A DNA stretch of 23,452 bases from JACDDK01 sp038198445. Its GTDB lineage: Bacteria; Actinomycetota; Rubrobacteria; Rubrobacterales; Rubrobacteraceae. The notes beneath the pieces were generated by a model that did no database searches, had not been told where the DNA came from, and saw only the letters and a program-made list of their open reading frames with translations. The translations under genes were made by a program, and so were the position numbers. Of the stretch, positions 1 to 7,276 are shown piece by piece. The number at the start of each line of letters is the position of its first letter. Within the stretch, counting starts at the first letter, position 1. The stretch spans positions 1 to 23,452 of the forward strand of contig JBBPZZ010000035.1 in NCBI GenBank assembly GCA_038198445.1. Reading direction: 5' to 3'.

Positions 1-1604
1 AACTGGTACCAGATACTCGTACACCAATCCTACTTCCAATCCGTGGGCCGGCCTTCGCTGTTAAAGCACCTCTGGTCGCTGGCGGTGGAAGAGCAATTCT
101 ATCTGCTGTGGCCGCTGCTATTTACCGTAGGGATGAGCGCGGGAGCGGCACGCTGGCGGCGTCACCGGATGCTAGTTTTCATAATCGTGGGGCTGCCGCT
201 TCGGCCTTGCTGATGGCCTTTCTATACGATCCCAACGTTGACCCATCGCGGATCTACTACGGTACCGATACTCGTGCCTCAGGGCTCTTGATCGGGGCCG
301 CGTTCGCTTTTCTGTGGGAGCCGGGACGGTTCTACACCCGGGAAGCCATACGCCGGGCTCTCCAGGGCGGGAGCAGGTGGATCTTCCCGCTGCTGTTCGA
401 TGTCGCCGGCCTCGGCGCTCTAAGTGTGCTCGTATGGTTCTGCCTGAAGATCAACGAGTTCCAGCCGTTCCTCTACAGGGGCGGCTTCGCGTGTGTCGGG
501 TTGACCACCGCCATGCTCATAATGGTCATAGTCCACCCCCGCACATATCTGGGCGGAGCCGTGATAGGGAGGAGGAGCTTGCGCTGGATCGGTGTGCGTT
601 CCTACGGCATCTACCTCTGGCACTGGCCGATCTACATGATCACCCGCCCGGACCTGGATGTCTCCATTAGCGGCTGGCCGCTTCTGGCCCTGCGGCTCGC
701 CGCGACGGTGGCGCTCGCGGATCTCTCCTACCGCTACGTCGAGACGCCGATCCGGAAGGGCGCCCTGGAGAAGTCATGGCGCGCGCTTCGCGAGGCTCAA
801 GGGAGCCGGCGTTGGCGTCTCGGCCTCCAGTGGGCGGGGGCAGGCGTAATGAGCGCGCTCGTAGCGGGGACGCTCGGCGTTGCTATCGTGCAGGCAAAGG
901 CACCGCCTCCGCCTTCGTATCTGGCCCACATGAAGGCCATACACACGGTAAAGAACACCCAAAGGGCGGCCTCCAAAGAGAAGACCAGCGAAGACCCGCA
1001 ACCCAACCCCTCACAGGCGAGCCAAAAGGACGCCGAAACCACCCAAACTAGTAAAACAGCCGTCAAGAAGTCTCCGAAAGCCGGGAAGTCAGGGAGAAAA
1101 AAGGCGGCATCCAGGGTTCCAGCCGTCTCCGTAGGTCCGGTAACAGCGGTCGGTGATTCGGTGATGCTCGGAGCCGCCCCGGCTCTGGAGCAGGACCTCC
1201 CCACCCTCAAGACCATGGACGCGCAGGTTGGTATGCAAGCCTCGACGGCGTTGGATATCTTGCGGTCGCGTGCCGCCGCCGGCCAACTCGGCGACGTGGT
1301 CATCATCCACATGGGCAGCAACGGCACCTTCACGAAAGAAGAGTTCGACGAGATGATGCAGCCCCTCAAGGGCGTAAAGAGGGTGGTGTTCGTCAACGAC
1401 AAGGTCCCGCGCTCCTGGGAGCAGTCGAACAACGCCATGATATCGAAGGAGGTCAAAAAATACCCAAACGCCGTGCTCGTTGACTGGTACTCGGCCGGGT
1501 ACAGCCACCCCGAGTTCTTCTGGGAAGATGGGATACACCTTCGCCCCGAAGGCGCGAAGTTCTACGCCGACCTCATCACCAAACAGGTCAAAGCCGCTCC
1601 CTAG
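1..1604 (+). CDS. Acyltransferase (OafA/YrhL type, acyltransferase-3) with C-terminal SGNH domain; 5'-truncated and frameshifted
   Basis: Integral membrane O-acyltransferase of the kind that acetylates cell-surface glycans. The 5' end lies outside the window. Frame 1 from base 1 encodes the family signature around LWSLAVEEQFYLLWPLLF and then hits a TGA at 211-213. The rest of the membrane domain (DPSRIYYGTDTRASGLLIGA, then SYGIYLWHWPIYMI) continues in frame 3 to the TAG ending at 1604. Adding one G to the GGGG run at 189-192 joins the two frames into a normal protein. After the last membrane segment comes a Lys/Ser-rich linker (about 930-1110). The SGNH domain follows, with GDSV (nucleophile Ser codon 1158-1160), a GSNG block, and DGIH with Asp 1527-1529 and His 1536-1538. 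The catalytic His of the acyltransferase half would lie upstream of the window. The frameshift may be a sequence error or real inactivation. Confidence 0.85.
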   Translation, partial: LVPDTRTPILLPIRGPAFAVKAPLVAGGGRAILSAVAAAIYRRDERGSGTLAASPDASFHNRGAAASALLMAFLYDPNVDPSRIYYGTDTRASGLLIGAAFAFLWEPGRFYTREAIRRALQGGSRWIFPLLFDVAGLGALSVLVWFCLKINEFQPFLYRGGFACVGLTTAMLIMVIVHPRTYLGGAVIGRRSLRWIGVRSYGIYLWHWPIYMITRPDLDVSISGWPLLALRLAATVALADLSYRYVETPIRKGALEKSWRALREAQGSRRWRLGLQWAGAGVMSALVAGTLGVAIVQAKAPPPPSYLAHMKAIHTVKNTQRAASKEKTSEDPQPNPSQASQKDAETTQTSKTAVKKSPKAGKSGRKKAASRVPAVSVGPVTAVGDSVMLGAAPALEQDLPTLKTMDAQVGMQASTALDILRSRAAAGQLGDVVIIHMGSNGTFTKEEFDEMMQPLKGVKRVVFVNDKVPRSWEQSNNAMISKEVKKYPNAVLVDWYSAGYSHPEFFWEDGIHLRPEGAKFYADLITKQVKAAP

Positions 1605-1613
1605 AAAAATTGC

Positions 1614-1922
1614 TCAGGGGGAGTTTGGACTGGTGTTCTGCCAGTCTTCCATCTCTCGGCTCACAAAGTAGGAGATCAAGGTCTTGTAAATGTCCTCGAT
1701 CACCTCTGGGTTCAAACGTTCTTCTTTGGCCCACCCGCGGCGCTCTTCGATCATTGCCCTCTGGCGCCCGGCTGCGCGCACACTCGAAGCGCTGGTCTTG
1801 AACCTGGCTGCCGCGCTGACGTATCGGGAGCGCTCACCGATCAGGGCTACGATCCGGCGATCCAAAGCGTCTATTCCCTTTCGCACGTCCTCGACGTTGG
1901 CGCATTCCTCGGGAGGTTTCAT
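1614..1922 (-). CDS. Chorismate mutase type II, PchB-like (chorismate mutase/isochorismate pyruvate-lyase family)
   Basis: A 102-residue AroQ-fold helical protein, the usual length for this family. It catalyses chorismate to prephenate, or isochorismate to salicylate and pyruvate in PchB. It aligns from residue 1 with PchB as I remember it: MK.PE.C at the N terminus, Arg14, Arg31 and the RFK motif ending at Lys42, with shared spacing to a C-terminal Trp94. The residue equivalent to PchB Gln90 is Glu90, as in yeast chorismate mutase (Glu246). It has an ATG start with AAGGAGG at 1935-1941, 12 nt upstream. The gene is separated by 92 nt from the restriction gene upstream and converges on the acyltransferase with a 9-nt gap. 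No salicylate or siderophore genes are nearby, so chorismate mutase is the safer call. The lyase activity cannot be decided from sequence. Confidence 0.85.
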   Translation of the reverse strand: MKPPEECANVEDVRKGIDALDRRIVALIGERSRYVSAAARFKTSASSVRAAGRQRAMIEERRGWAKEERLNPEVIEDIYKTLISYFVSREMEDWQNTSPNSP

Positions 1923-2014
1923 ACGTTATCTTCGCCTCCTTGTCTCGGCAGGCGTGTGGAGAGACCAGCGAGGATTTGCTGCGTGGATTTTCTGTTGTCT
2001 TGCAGTCTTTCAGC

Positions 2015-2539
2015 CTATGATCGACCCGGATGCACTACGTCCCAGGGTGGTTTTTGTGAGTTGTATCTTCCACTGCCAGGGTCGTGATTCCCGAACCCAT
2101 CGATTGTAGAGTTCCAGACGGGCGCGAACTTCTCTATGAGGAGGGACTCTCCCAAAGGAATCCATATATCGTCGACTACCAGGTAACGACAGAAGAAATC
2201 CGAGAGATTTAAGTTCTTTGCCTGAGTAATGGATTGGGCATGTTCGCTCAGTCTTCGGAATAGTACGGGTCCGGTAGTGACACCCAGTCCACCACCTCTA
2301 CGCGCTCCGGCTGGAATGGCCTTGCCGACGTAGATCGGGGCCTCGAAACGACCATCTTGGTTACGCTCTGCTATCGAAATGTAGGCTGGAAATTCTCCAA
2401 CGTAATAGATGGCGTAGATTCCCGCGCCCATGAATCGGTCCTCTGGAGGCAACGGGGATACTGTCCTGTTGAGCATCGCGTCGGCGACGCTGACGCCCAG
2501 GTTTTTCTTATCCAAGGGGTTATATGGTGTTTCGGCCAT
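2015..2539 (-). CDS. Type II restriction endonuclease, Eco29kI family (GIY-YIG nuclease)
   Basis: A 174-residue protein with a full GIY-YIG active site: GIY at 40-42, IYVG at 69-72, Arg96 and His100 in RRLSEH, Glu131 and Asn143. These match the spacing of the Eco29kI catalytic set (Tyr49, Tyr76, Arg104, His108, Glu142, Asn154). The N-terminal NPLDKKNLGVSVADA is also typical of the family. Eco29kI cleaves CCGCGG, so that site is the best prediction here, by inference only. The start ATG (2537-2539) overlaps the methyltransferase stop as TAATG, so translation is probably coupled and follows methyltransferase synthesis. No catalytic residue is missing. Base composition of the cassette is visibly less GC-rich than its neighbours, consistent with acquisition by transfer. 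Confidence 0.9.
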   Translation of the reverse strand: MAETPYNPLDKKNLGVSVADAMLNRTVSPLPPEDRFMGAGIYAIYYVGEFPAYISIAERNQDGRFEAPIYVGKAIPAGARRGGGLGVTTGPVLFRRLSEHAQSITQAKNLNLSDFFCRYLVVDDIWIPLGESLLIEKFAPVWNSTIDGFGNHDPGSGRYNSQKPPWDVVHPGRS

Positions 2540-3741
2540 TAGGCTTTCACGGGCGAGATACGCTGATTCGATGGCTCACCGTGCTGAAGGTGCCCGCCGA
2601 TGTCTCTCGCGAGCACGCGTCCGAGCAGCACCGGGACGGCATTTCCTAGTTGACGCATGGTTTCCGTCCAGGATCCGTGAAAGACATAATCGTCAGGGAA
2701 CGTCTGCAATCGGGCGCTCTCGCGGACCGTGAAGTAGCGGATCCGCCCGTCAGGATAGGCCAGCATGTTCTCTCCGCCAGGGACGCCGTGATCTCCAGCC
2801 TTTAGTGTCTTTGCAGGCTCATCAAGAGGACTTCCCGTATGACCATGATAAGAACGCGCTCCAGGATTGAACTTGTGGTTCGGTACTTCTTCGGAATAGT
2901 CGTTCTGCTCTGGATCAGGTAGGGCTAGGATAGCGTCTCGAACCGTTACCCAGGGAAGTTCTCGCGGGGGAAACAAATTGCCGAGGCGTTGAAGCCGATT
3001 CCTCAGCTTCGGAGGAGTGTCGGGACGGTGTTTCCTAGAGACTTCGTGACGGTCCCAATAATTTCCACTTACCCATTGGTCCCATAGTAGAGCATCCATG
3101 GAATGGGTTGCTTTTGGAAAGGACCATTCCGTTTCGAGGTCCTGGCGAAAGCCCACGATAACTACCCGCTCACGTTTTTGTGGAACTCCGTAATCCGCCG
3201 CGTTGAGCAGCCGGAACACCACCCGGTAGTAGAGTCCATCCTTCTGTCCGTGAAGATGGTGGCGCTCCAGCCTGGATAGGTGATCGCTCCATTCCTCGTC
3301 TTTCTTCAGAATTATCTCAGGATAGGAGATTTGCAGGATGATGTACTCAAAATACCTGGCGAAAGATTGTCTTAGCAGTCCCTTGACGTTCTCCACGATA
3401 ATGGCGCGAGGTTTCAGTTCGCGTATGGCGCGAACCATCTCTGGGAACATATCGCGCTCGTCGTTCCACGCTCTGTGCCTTCCACCGAGGGAGAATGGTT
3501 GACAAGGCGGACCTCCGGCGATGAGATCCAGGCCCTCTCCAATGCCGGAGTAGTCGAATGTTCGCACGTCTGTTTCGTACAGAGGCCAGTTGACGACCGG
3601 AGCTACTCCGAGTCTCTGATTCTCGCGGATGGTATCGCAAGCGTAACGGTCCCATTCCACGACGGCCTCGTGTGTAAAACCGGCATCTGAGAGACCCATC
3701 GCCAAGCCTCCCGCGCCAGCGAATAGTTCGACAGACCTCAA
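2539..3741 (-). CDS. DNA (cytosine-5)-methyltransferase of the Eco29kI-type restriction system
   Basis: A 400-residue C5-MTase that would methylate the cognate site and protect the host DNA. Ordered motifs: I, ELFAGAGG at 5-12; IV, GGPPCQPFS with catalytic Cys80; VI, ENVKGL at 117-122; VIII, QKRERVVIVGFR at 188-199; a target-recognition region about 205-330; IX, VRESARLQTFPDD at 339-351; X, QLGNAVP at 364-370. The start is TTG at 3739-3741. It lies inside the vsr stop (TTGA overlap), and an in-frame TAG lies directly upstream, so no longer start is possible and a later one would remove motif I. The product appears complete. The order vsr, methyltransferase, nuclease on one strand with nested overlaps indicates one transcript. 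Confidence 0.93.
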   Translation of the reverse strand: MRSVELFAGAGGLAMGLSDAGFTHEAVVEWDRYACDTIRENQRLGVAPVVNWPLYETDVRTFDYSGIGEGLDLIAGGPPCQPFSLGGRHRAWNDERDMFPEMVRAIRELKPRAIIVENVKGLLRQSFARYFEYIILQISYPEIILKKDEEWSDHLSRLERHHLHGQKDGLYYRVVFRLLNAADYGVPQKRERVVIVGFRQDLETEWSFPKATHSMDALLWDQWVSGNYWDRHEVSRKHRPDTPPKLRNRLQRLGNLFPPRELPWVTVRDAILALPDPEQNDYSEEVPNHKFNPGARSYHGHTGSPLDEPAKTLKAGDHGVPGGENMLAYPDGRIRYFTVRESARLQTFPDDYVFHGSWTETMRQLGNAVPVLLGRVLARDIGGHLQHGEPSNQRISPVKA

Positions 3742-4160
3742 CTAGCCTCCAAAAAGCTCATTATGCGCCCCGGCAACCCCGCAGCCTCTTCCACCTCGCA
3801 CTCCCAGACTACTAGTACATCCCAGCCCAACTCTCTTAGTTTGGCCTGATTGTCGATATCGCGCAACCTGTTCTTCTCTAGCTTGGGAGCCCAAAAATGC
3901 AGTCTGGACTTCGGCAACCGGCAGCGCGAGCATCCCTCATGCCGATGCCAAAAGCATCCATGCACGAAGATGATTTTCTTCCTTTCAGGGAACACGATGT
4001 CCGGATGACCAGGCAGTTTGCCCGAATGGAGACGATACCGGTACCCCATAGCATGAATCAGACGACGTATCCGCATCTCGGGCTTTGTGTCCTTATTACG
4101 GACACGGCTCATTCTTTCGCTTCGCTCCGCAGGTGAGAGAGTGTCCTTATTCTTTGTCAT
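3738..4160 (-). CDS. vsr: Very short patch repair endonuclease Vsr
   Basis: A 140-residue mismatch endonuclease that nicks beside T:G mismatches left when 5-methylcytosine deaminates, so it repairs damage caused by the methyltransferase encoded downstream. Visible family residues: NKDTKPE with Glu28, LPGHPDIVF with catalytic Asp54, and HGCFWHRH with His67 and His72. The probable zinc ligands are Cys69, His74, Cys77 and Cys121 (in VVWECEV). Length is normal. The ATG start lies 14 nt inside the end of ygfZ, and the stop overlaps the methyltransferase start by 4 nt. The 14-nt overlap with ygfZ suggests that the cassette was joined onto the ygfZ transcription unit. Confidence 0.93.
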   Translation of the reverse strand: MTKNKDTLSPAERSERMSRVRNKDTKPEMRIRRLIHAMGYRYRLHSGKLPGHPDIVFPERKKIIFVHGCFWHRHEGCSRCRLPKSRLHFWAPKLEKNRLRDIDNQAKLRELGWDVLVVWECEVEEAAGLPGRIMSFLEAS

Positions 4161-5166
4161 CCCTCGGTCCTCTATATATGAGAGCAGGTGGGCTCTCGAT
4201 GACTGAGATAATGGTGTCTCCAGCGCGGAGCGGAGTTTTCGGGTCCGAATTGCGTGAGAGATAGCCTAGGGCGAGGCTGCGACCATCCACGGGGAGAGGA
4301 GCTACGCTGGTAACGGCGCCGACATTCTTCTCGTTTTGGAGGATGGGTTCGCCAGGCGCGGGAGACGGTCCTTCGATGGCGAGGCGGTGGAGGGACTTGT
4401 TCGGATGCCCTCTGTAGTGCATCCTCGCGACGGTCTCCTGACCAGGATAACAACCTTTCTGGAAACTCACGGCTCGTTCCAGGAGGCCAGTCTCGCCGGG
4501 GAAATTCTCCGGGGTTATGTCCGAACCGAAGCGAGGGGTCCCGGACTCTATACGGATGGTCTCGTAAGCTCCGTGGTCCGCGGGGATTGCGCCCGCTTTC
4601 AGCAGATGCTCGCGGGCCGCGCTTAGGGCTTCGACGGGACCCAGCAGATCGTAGCCGGGTACGGGGTAGTTAACGCCCGCGGCGAGCAGGGTTTCGCTGC
4701 TTATTACCACTTCGCGGGTCTGATGTTCGGTGAGATCCAGGTTCCCCAGTAGCTTCCTCGCCTTCGGGCCGTAGAGTCCAAGGATAGACCAGGGCGTGTT
4801 CGTTTCGGAGAGGGACTCGACTTTTGCGCGGGAGAAAGGAGCGTAGCGGCCCAGGATTTCGCTCGCGGCCCCGGCCCCCTCTGATTCGGTGTCGATCAGA
4901 ATGTCTCCAGCCGCCCTAAGGACTCGCAGGTCGGTCTGGATGCGGCCTTTGGGGTTCAGCAGCATGGCGTAGACACCTATGTTTTCGCCTGAAGGGATGT
5001 TGTTCGTGAGGATGGCGTCGAGCATCCCGGCTGGGTCTTTTCCCGAGAGGCGCAAGAGCTTTTTATCCGAGCGGTCAACCAGCGCGGCGTCCTTCTTGAG
5101 CGCAGCGTATCCGGTGGACCCGTTCATTTCGTCGAAATTCAGAGAAGCGCGCTTTAAGTTTTCCAT
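4147..5166 (-). CDS. ygfZ: YgfZ/GcvT-family folate-binding protein (Fe-S cluster assembly/tRNA modification factor)
   Basis: A 339-residue protein of the YgfZ/Iba57 (CAF17) family, which binds folate and supports maturation or repair of certain Fe-S enzymes, including tRNA thiomethylases. The diagnostic KGCYPGQE motif is at 237-244 with conserved Cys239, inside the C-terminal GcvT-like region. It is followed by ARMHYRGHPNKSLHRL, also typical. Length is normal. The ATG at 5164-5166 has no clear Shine-Dalgarno sequence. Instead TAAAAT at 5173-5178 lies 6 nt upstream, the geometry of a leaderless transcript. It is the first gene of a minus-strand unit that continues into vsr and the restriction genes. 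Confidence 0.9.
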   Translation of the reverse strand: MENLKRASLNFDEMNGSTGYAALKKDAALVDRSDKKLLRLSGKDPAGMLDAILTNNIPSGENIGVYAMLLNPKGRIQTDLRVLRAAGDILIDTESEGAGAASEILGRYAPFSRAKVESLSETNTPWSILGLYGPKARKLLGNLDLTEHQTREVVISSETLLAAGVNYPVPGYDLLGPVEALSAAREHLLKAGAIPADHGAYETIRIESGTPRFGSDITPENFPGETGLLERAVSFQKGCYPGQETVARMHYRGHPNKSLHRLAIEGPSPAPGEPILQNEKNVGAVTSVAPLPVDGRSLALGYLSRNSDPKTPLRAGDTIISVIESPPALIYRGPRDDKE

Positions 5167-5172
5167 GAGATC

Positions 5173-5178
5173 ATTTTA
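5173..5178 (-). promoter_or_regulatory. Candidate -10 element for a leaderless ygfZ transcript
   Basis: On the minus strand TAAAAT (consensus TATAAT, 5 of 6) ends 6 nt before the ygfZ ATG. Initiation about 6-7 nt downstream would begin at or near the start codon. No convincing -35 element is seen 16-19 nt further upstream. Leaderless starts of this form are common in actinobacteria. If correct, it also drives the downstream vsr and restriction-modification genes. Confidence 0.4.
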
Positions 5179-5305
5179 AGCTATAAGGGATGGCCTGGAC
5201 ATTAGCGGCATTTTTGTGGACGCGAACTACCTGCCTACTGGGTCCAGACAGCATGTTTTCGAGAAATGGATTTCTTCGAGAAAATTAGGTTTTCGAGTGC
5301 CAGGC

Positions 5306-5334
5306 TTGCAGCGCGCCCCAGGTTTTTGTATTAA
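5306..5334 (+). promoter_or_regulatory. Tentative sigma-70 promoter of the cold-shock gene
   Basis: TTGCAG (5306-5311), a 17-nt spacer, and TATTAA (5329-5334) lie in the 278-nt gap between ygfZ and csp. The match is only moderate (3 of 6 and 4 of 6). It would give a leader of about 100 nt, consistent with the long 5' leaders known for cold-shock mRNAs. Confidence 0.3.
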
Positions 5335-5375
5335 ACTATGGACTGTAGTTGAAAGAGGGTCCGAGCCGGTGAGTC

Positions 5376-5408
5376 GTCGCCTGGTAACCGAGAGGCGGCA
5401 TTTTTATT
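5376..5408 (+). promoter_or_regulatory. Hairpin plus T-tract in the csp leader (attenuator-like)
   Basis: A 7-bp stem pairs 5376-5382 with 5393-5399 (core CGCCT/AGGCG, one G-T pair) around a 10-nt loop. It is followed at once by ATTTTTATT (5400-5408). The shape is that of an intrinsic terminator, yet it lies 37 nt upstream of the csp start codon and inside the likely leader. It could terminate read-through or act as a temperature-sensitive attenuator. The stem is short, so function is uncertain. Confidence 0.35.
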
Positions 5409-5444
5409 GGCCCGACCTGGAACAAGAAAGGTGGGCTCCAGTAA

Positions 5445-5648
5445 ATGGCCCAAGGAACGGTTAAGTGGTTCAACGATGAGAAGGGCTTCGGCTTTATCTC
5501 CCCGGACGACGGTGGCGAGGATCTCTTCGTCCACTACAGTGGCATCGCCGGTAACGGGTTCAAGAGCCTCGAAGAGGGTGCCAAGGTATCCTACGAGGCC
5601 ACCCAGGGCAGGAAGGGGATGCAGGCAGAAAACGTCTCTGCCGTCTAA
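5445..5648 (+). CDS. csp: Cold shock protein (CspA family)
   Basis: A 67-residue single OB-fold protein that binds single-stranded RNA and DNA, acting as an RNA chaperone in the cytoplasm. RNP1 is KGFGFI (13-18) and RNP2 is DLFVHY (26-31). The N-terminal GTVKWFN with Trp8 and Phe9 is also standard, and length is typical. The ATG start is preceded by AAAGGTGGG at about 5428-5436. The gene stands alone with its own leader and terminator, so it is likely transcribed as a single-gene unit. Confidence 0.97.
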   Translation: MAQGTVKWFNDEKGFGFISPDDGGEDLFVHYSGIAGNGFKSLEEGAKVSYEATQGRKGMQAENVSAV

Positions 5649-5672
5649 AATCTAAGACCACGAGAGCTTGCG

Positions 5673-5700
5673 AGGACCGGGTTGATCCCGGTCCTTTCTT
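5673..5700 (+). terminator. Rho-independent terminator of csp
   Basis: A perfect 9-bp stem, AGGACCGGG (5673-5681) with CCCGGTCCT (5687-5695), encloses the loop TTGAT and is followed by TTCTT. It lies 24 nt after the csp stop and just beyond the larC stop codon. The reverse strand lacks a T-tract after the stem, so it acts mainly on csp. Confidence 0.9.
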
Positions 5701-6883
5701 ATGTCTGCTTTTCCAAGGATCCATGGCGCATGGCGGTCTCGCGGGCGTCGGAGTAGATCCGTGGCAGCGGAAGCCCGGTCTTCTTCGCGAGCCGGGTTGC
5801 GTCCTGGTACTCTGGCGCAATGGTGAAATCCTCTCCATCGAGGCTTCCGATCTTGACGCGGCAGCTTCCGTAGGGCAGCTCGACCTCGATCCGGCGGCGC
5901 TCGGCCACGATGCGCCCGACAGGGTGGTGCCGGACTCCCAGCGTACCGGTCTCGCGCATGAGCAGCCGGGCGAGGGGCTCCCGGTCGTTGGTTCGGGCCA
6001 GGGCGCAGACTTTGTACGCTCCGCGGCCTTTCTTCATAAAGATCGGCTCCAGCCAGGCATCCAACGCTCCAGCGGAGAGTAGACGCTCCATCGCCGCTCC
6101 CAGTAACTCCCCTGAAGCATCGTCCACGTTAGCCTCCAGAAGCTCCACCTCTCCCACGGAGCCTTCGAGGTCCCCGACCACGGCTCGCAGCAGATTTGGC
6201 GCGCTCTCGAATCGAGCTTTACCGGCGCCGTAACCGGCGGCGCGTAAGGACATTGGCGGCGCCGCGTTGGTGAACTCGCCGTCTGTAAAGGTACGCATCA
6301 GGGCCGCGCCGGTTGGGGTGGTCATCTCCCCAGGCTCCTCTATCCAGCGCACGCTGGAGCCCTTGAGGACTTCGAGCGTCGCCGGCGCGGGAACGGGAAG
6401 CGGCCCGTGGGCGGCCCGTACTATCCCGTGGCCCATCGGAAGAGGCCCACAACTCACGGATGCCGCATCGAGCAACTCCAGGGCGACGCAGCTTCCGGTT
6501 ATGTCGACTATGGAGTCGACCGCGCCAACCTCGTGGAAGGTTACGCTCTCTGGATCTTCGTTGTGGACGGCCCCCTCGGCTATCGCCAGCCGCCGGAAAA
6601 CAGCCACGGCTCTCTCCGCTGCCCGATCCGGCAAACTGGCCTGTTCGATAAGTTCCCGGAGCTCTCGAAAAGTCCGATGAACGTGCTCTTCGGGATAACC
6701 AACGCTGACGTGGAGCGCCGCGATACCGTTTACCTCGACGTGATTTGCGGTTAGATCGAATGGCACGCCGAGGTTTCGCAGGCTTTTGGAAACTTCCTCG
6801 ACAGACGCCCCAGCGGCGGCGAGACTGGCGATGGTCATGTCGCCCGCCGCGCCGCCGATGGGTTGGAAGTGTACGTGCGTCAA
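5699..6883 (-). CDS. larC: LarC-type nickel insertion protein (nickel-pincer cofactor chelatase)
   Basis: A 394-residue DUF111/LarC protein, here in one uninterrupted frame. LarC inserts nickel into pyridinium-3,5-bisthiocarboxylate mononucleotide to make the nickel-pincer cofactor of lactate racemase and related enzymes. Family features: GGAAGDM near the N terminus, FHEVGAVDSIVDI, the MTTPTGAAL segment, ANVDDASGE, and KKGRGAYKV in the C-terminal domain. In Lactobacillus plantarum larC is split by a programmed frameshift, which is not seen here. The start is TTG at 6881-6883, the only conventional start before an upstream in-frame stop that still includes GGAAGDM. No good Shine-Dalgarno sequence is seen. 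larA, larB and larE are not in the window. It lies 45 nt after the DUF3618 gene, in the same direction. Confidence 0.9.
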   Translation of the reverse strand: MTHVHFQPIGGAAGDMTIASLAAAGASVEEVSKSLRNLGVPFDLTANHVEVNGIAALHVSVGYPEEHVHRTFRELRELIEQASLPDRAAERAVAVFRRLAIAEGAVHNEDPESVTFHEVGAVDSIVDITGSCVALELLDAASVSCGPLPMGHGIVRAAHGPLPVPAPATLEVLKGSSVRWIEEPGEMTTPTGAALMRTFTDGEFTNAAPPMSLRAAGYGAGKARFESAPNLLRAVVGDLEGSVGEVELLEANVDDASGELLGAAMERLLSAGALDAWLEPIFMKKGRGAYKVCALARTNDREPLARLLMRETGTLGVRHHPVGRIVAERRRIEVELPYGSCRVKIGSLDGEDFTIAPEYQDATRLAKKTGLPLPRIYSDARETAMRHGSLEKQT

Positions 6884-6928
6884 GGCCTGCGCGGGATGTC
6901 GTGCCGCGGTCCCGCGTAAACCGCTGTT

Positions 6929-7276
6929 CTAGCTATCTCTGCCGTTTGAAATCTTACGCGCCGTCATCAGGGTTAAGGCGAGGATGATCGCGAGCAGCAC
7001 CAGGGGGCGGGGATCGCTCTTGACGGCGTCCGTGAAAGGCGCCGGATTTCGCTTGCGGCCAGCCTCGCGGGCCATGTTCGCCTGGCGTTTGGCGGAGTCC
7101 GTAATTCCTTTCTTCAGACGGCCGAATGTATCTTTGATGCGCGTTTTGATCTTGCCCGTCACCTGTTTGGTGACGACCTGCGGCTTCGTGTGCTGCCGCA
7201 AGTCTCGAACGTCCGGGGCCATGCGGCTCCGGATCTCGAACATCTCCCTCTCTATGCGCTCTGGTATCTCGCTCAT
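6929..7276 (-). CDS. DUF3618-like membrane-anchored protein
   Basis: A 115-residue protein with a charged, helical N-terminal part (IEREMFEIRSRMAPDVRDL) resembling DUF3618, then a basic stretch. One membrane segment near 91-106 and a short basic tail follow. Function is unknown. Its ATG overlaps the stop of the Holin-X gene by 4 nt (ATGA), so the two are co-translated. Such pairs are common in actinobacteria and are thought to be envelope-associated. The family call is from recognition of the pattern, not a search. Confidence 0.7.
   Translation of the reverse strand: MSEIPERIEREMFEIRSRMAPDVRDLRQHTKPQVVTKQVTGKIKTRIKDTFGRLKKGITDSAKRQANMAREAGRKRNPAPFTDAVKSDPRPLVLLAIILALTLMTARKISNGRDS

Noticed and set aside
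2015..4160. A larger defence island around the restriction genes
   Set aside because: The neighbours (chorismate mutase, ygfZ, csp) are not defence genes, so only the three-gene cassette can be supported.
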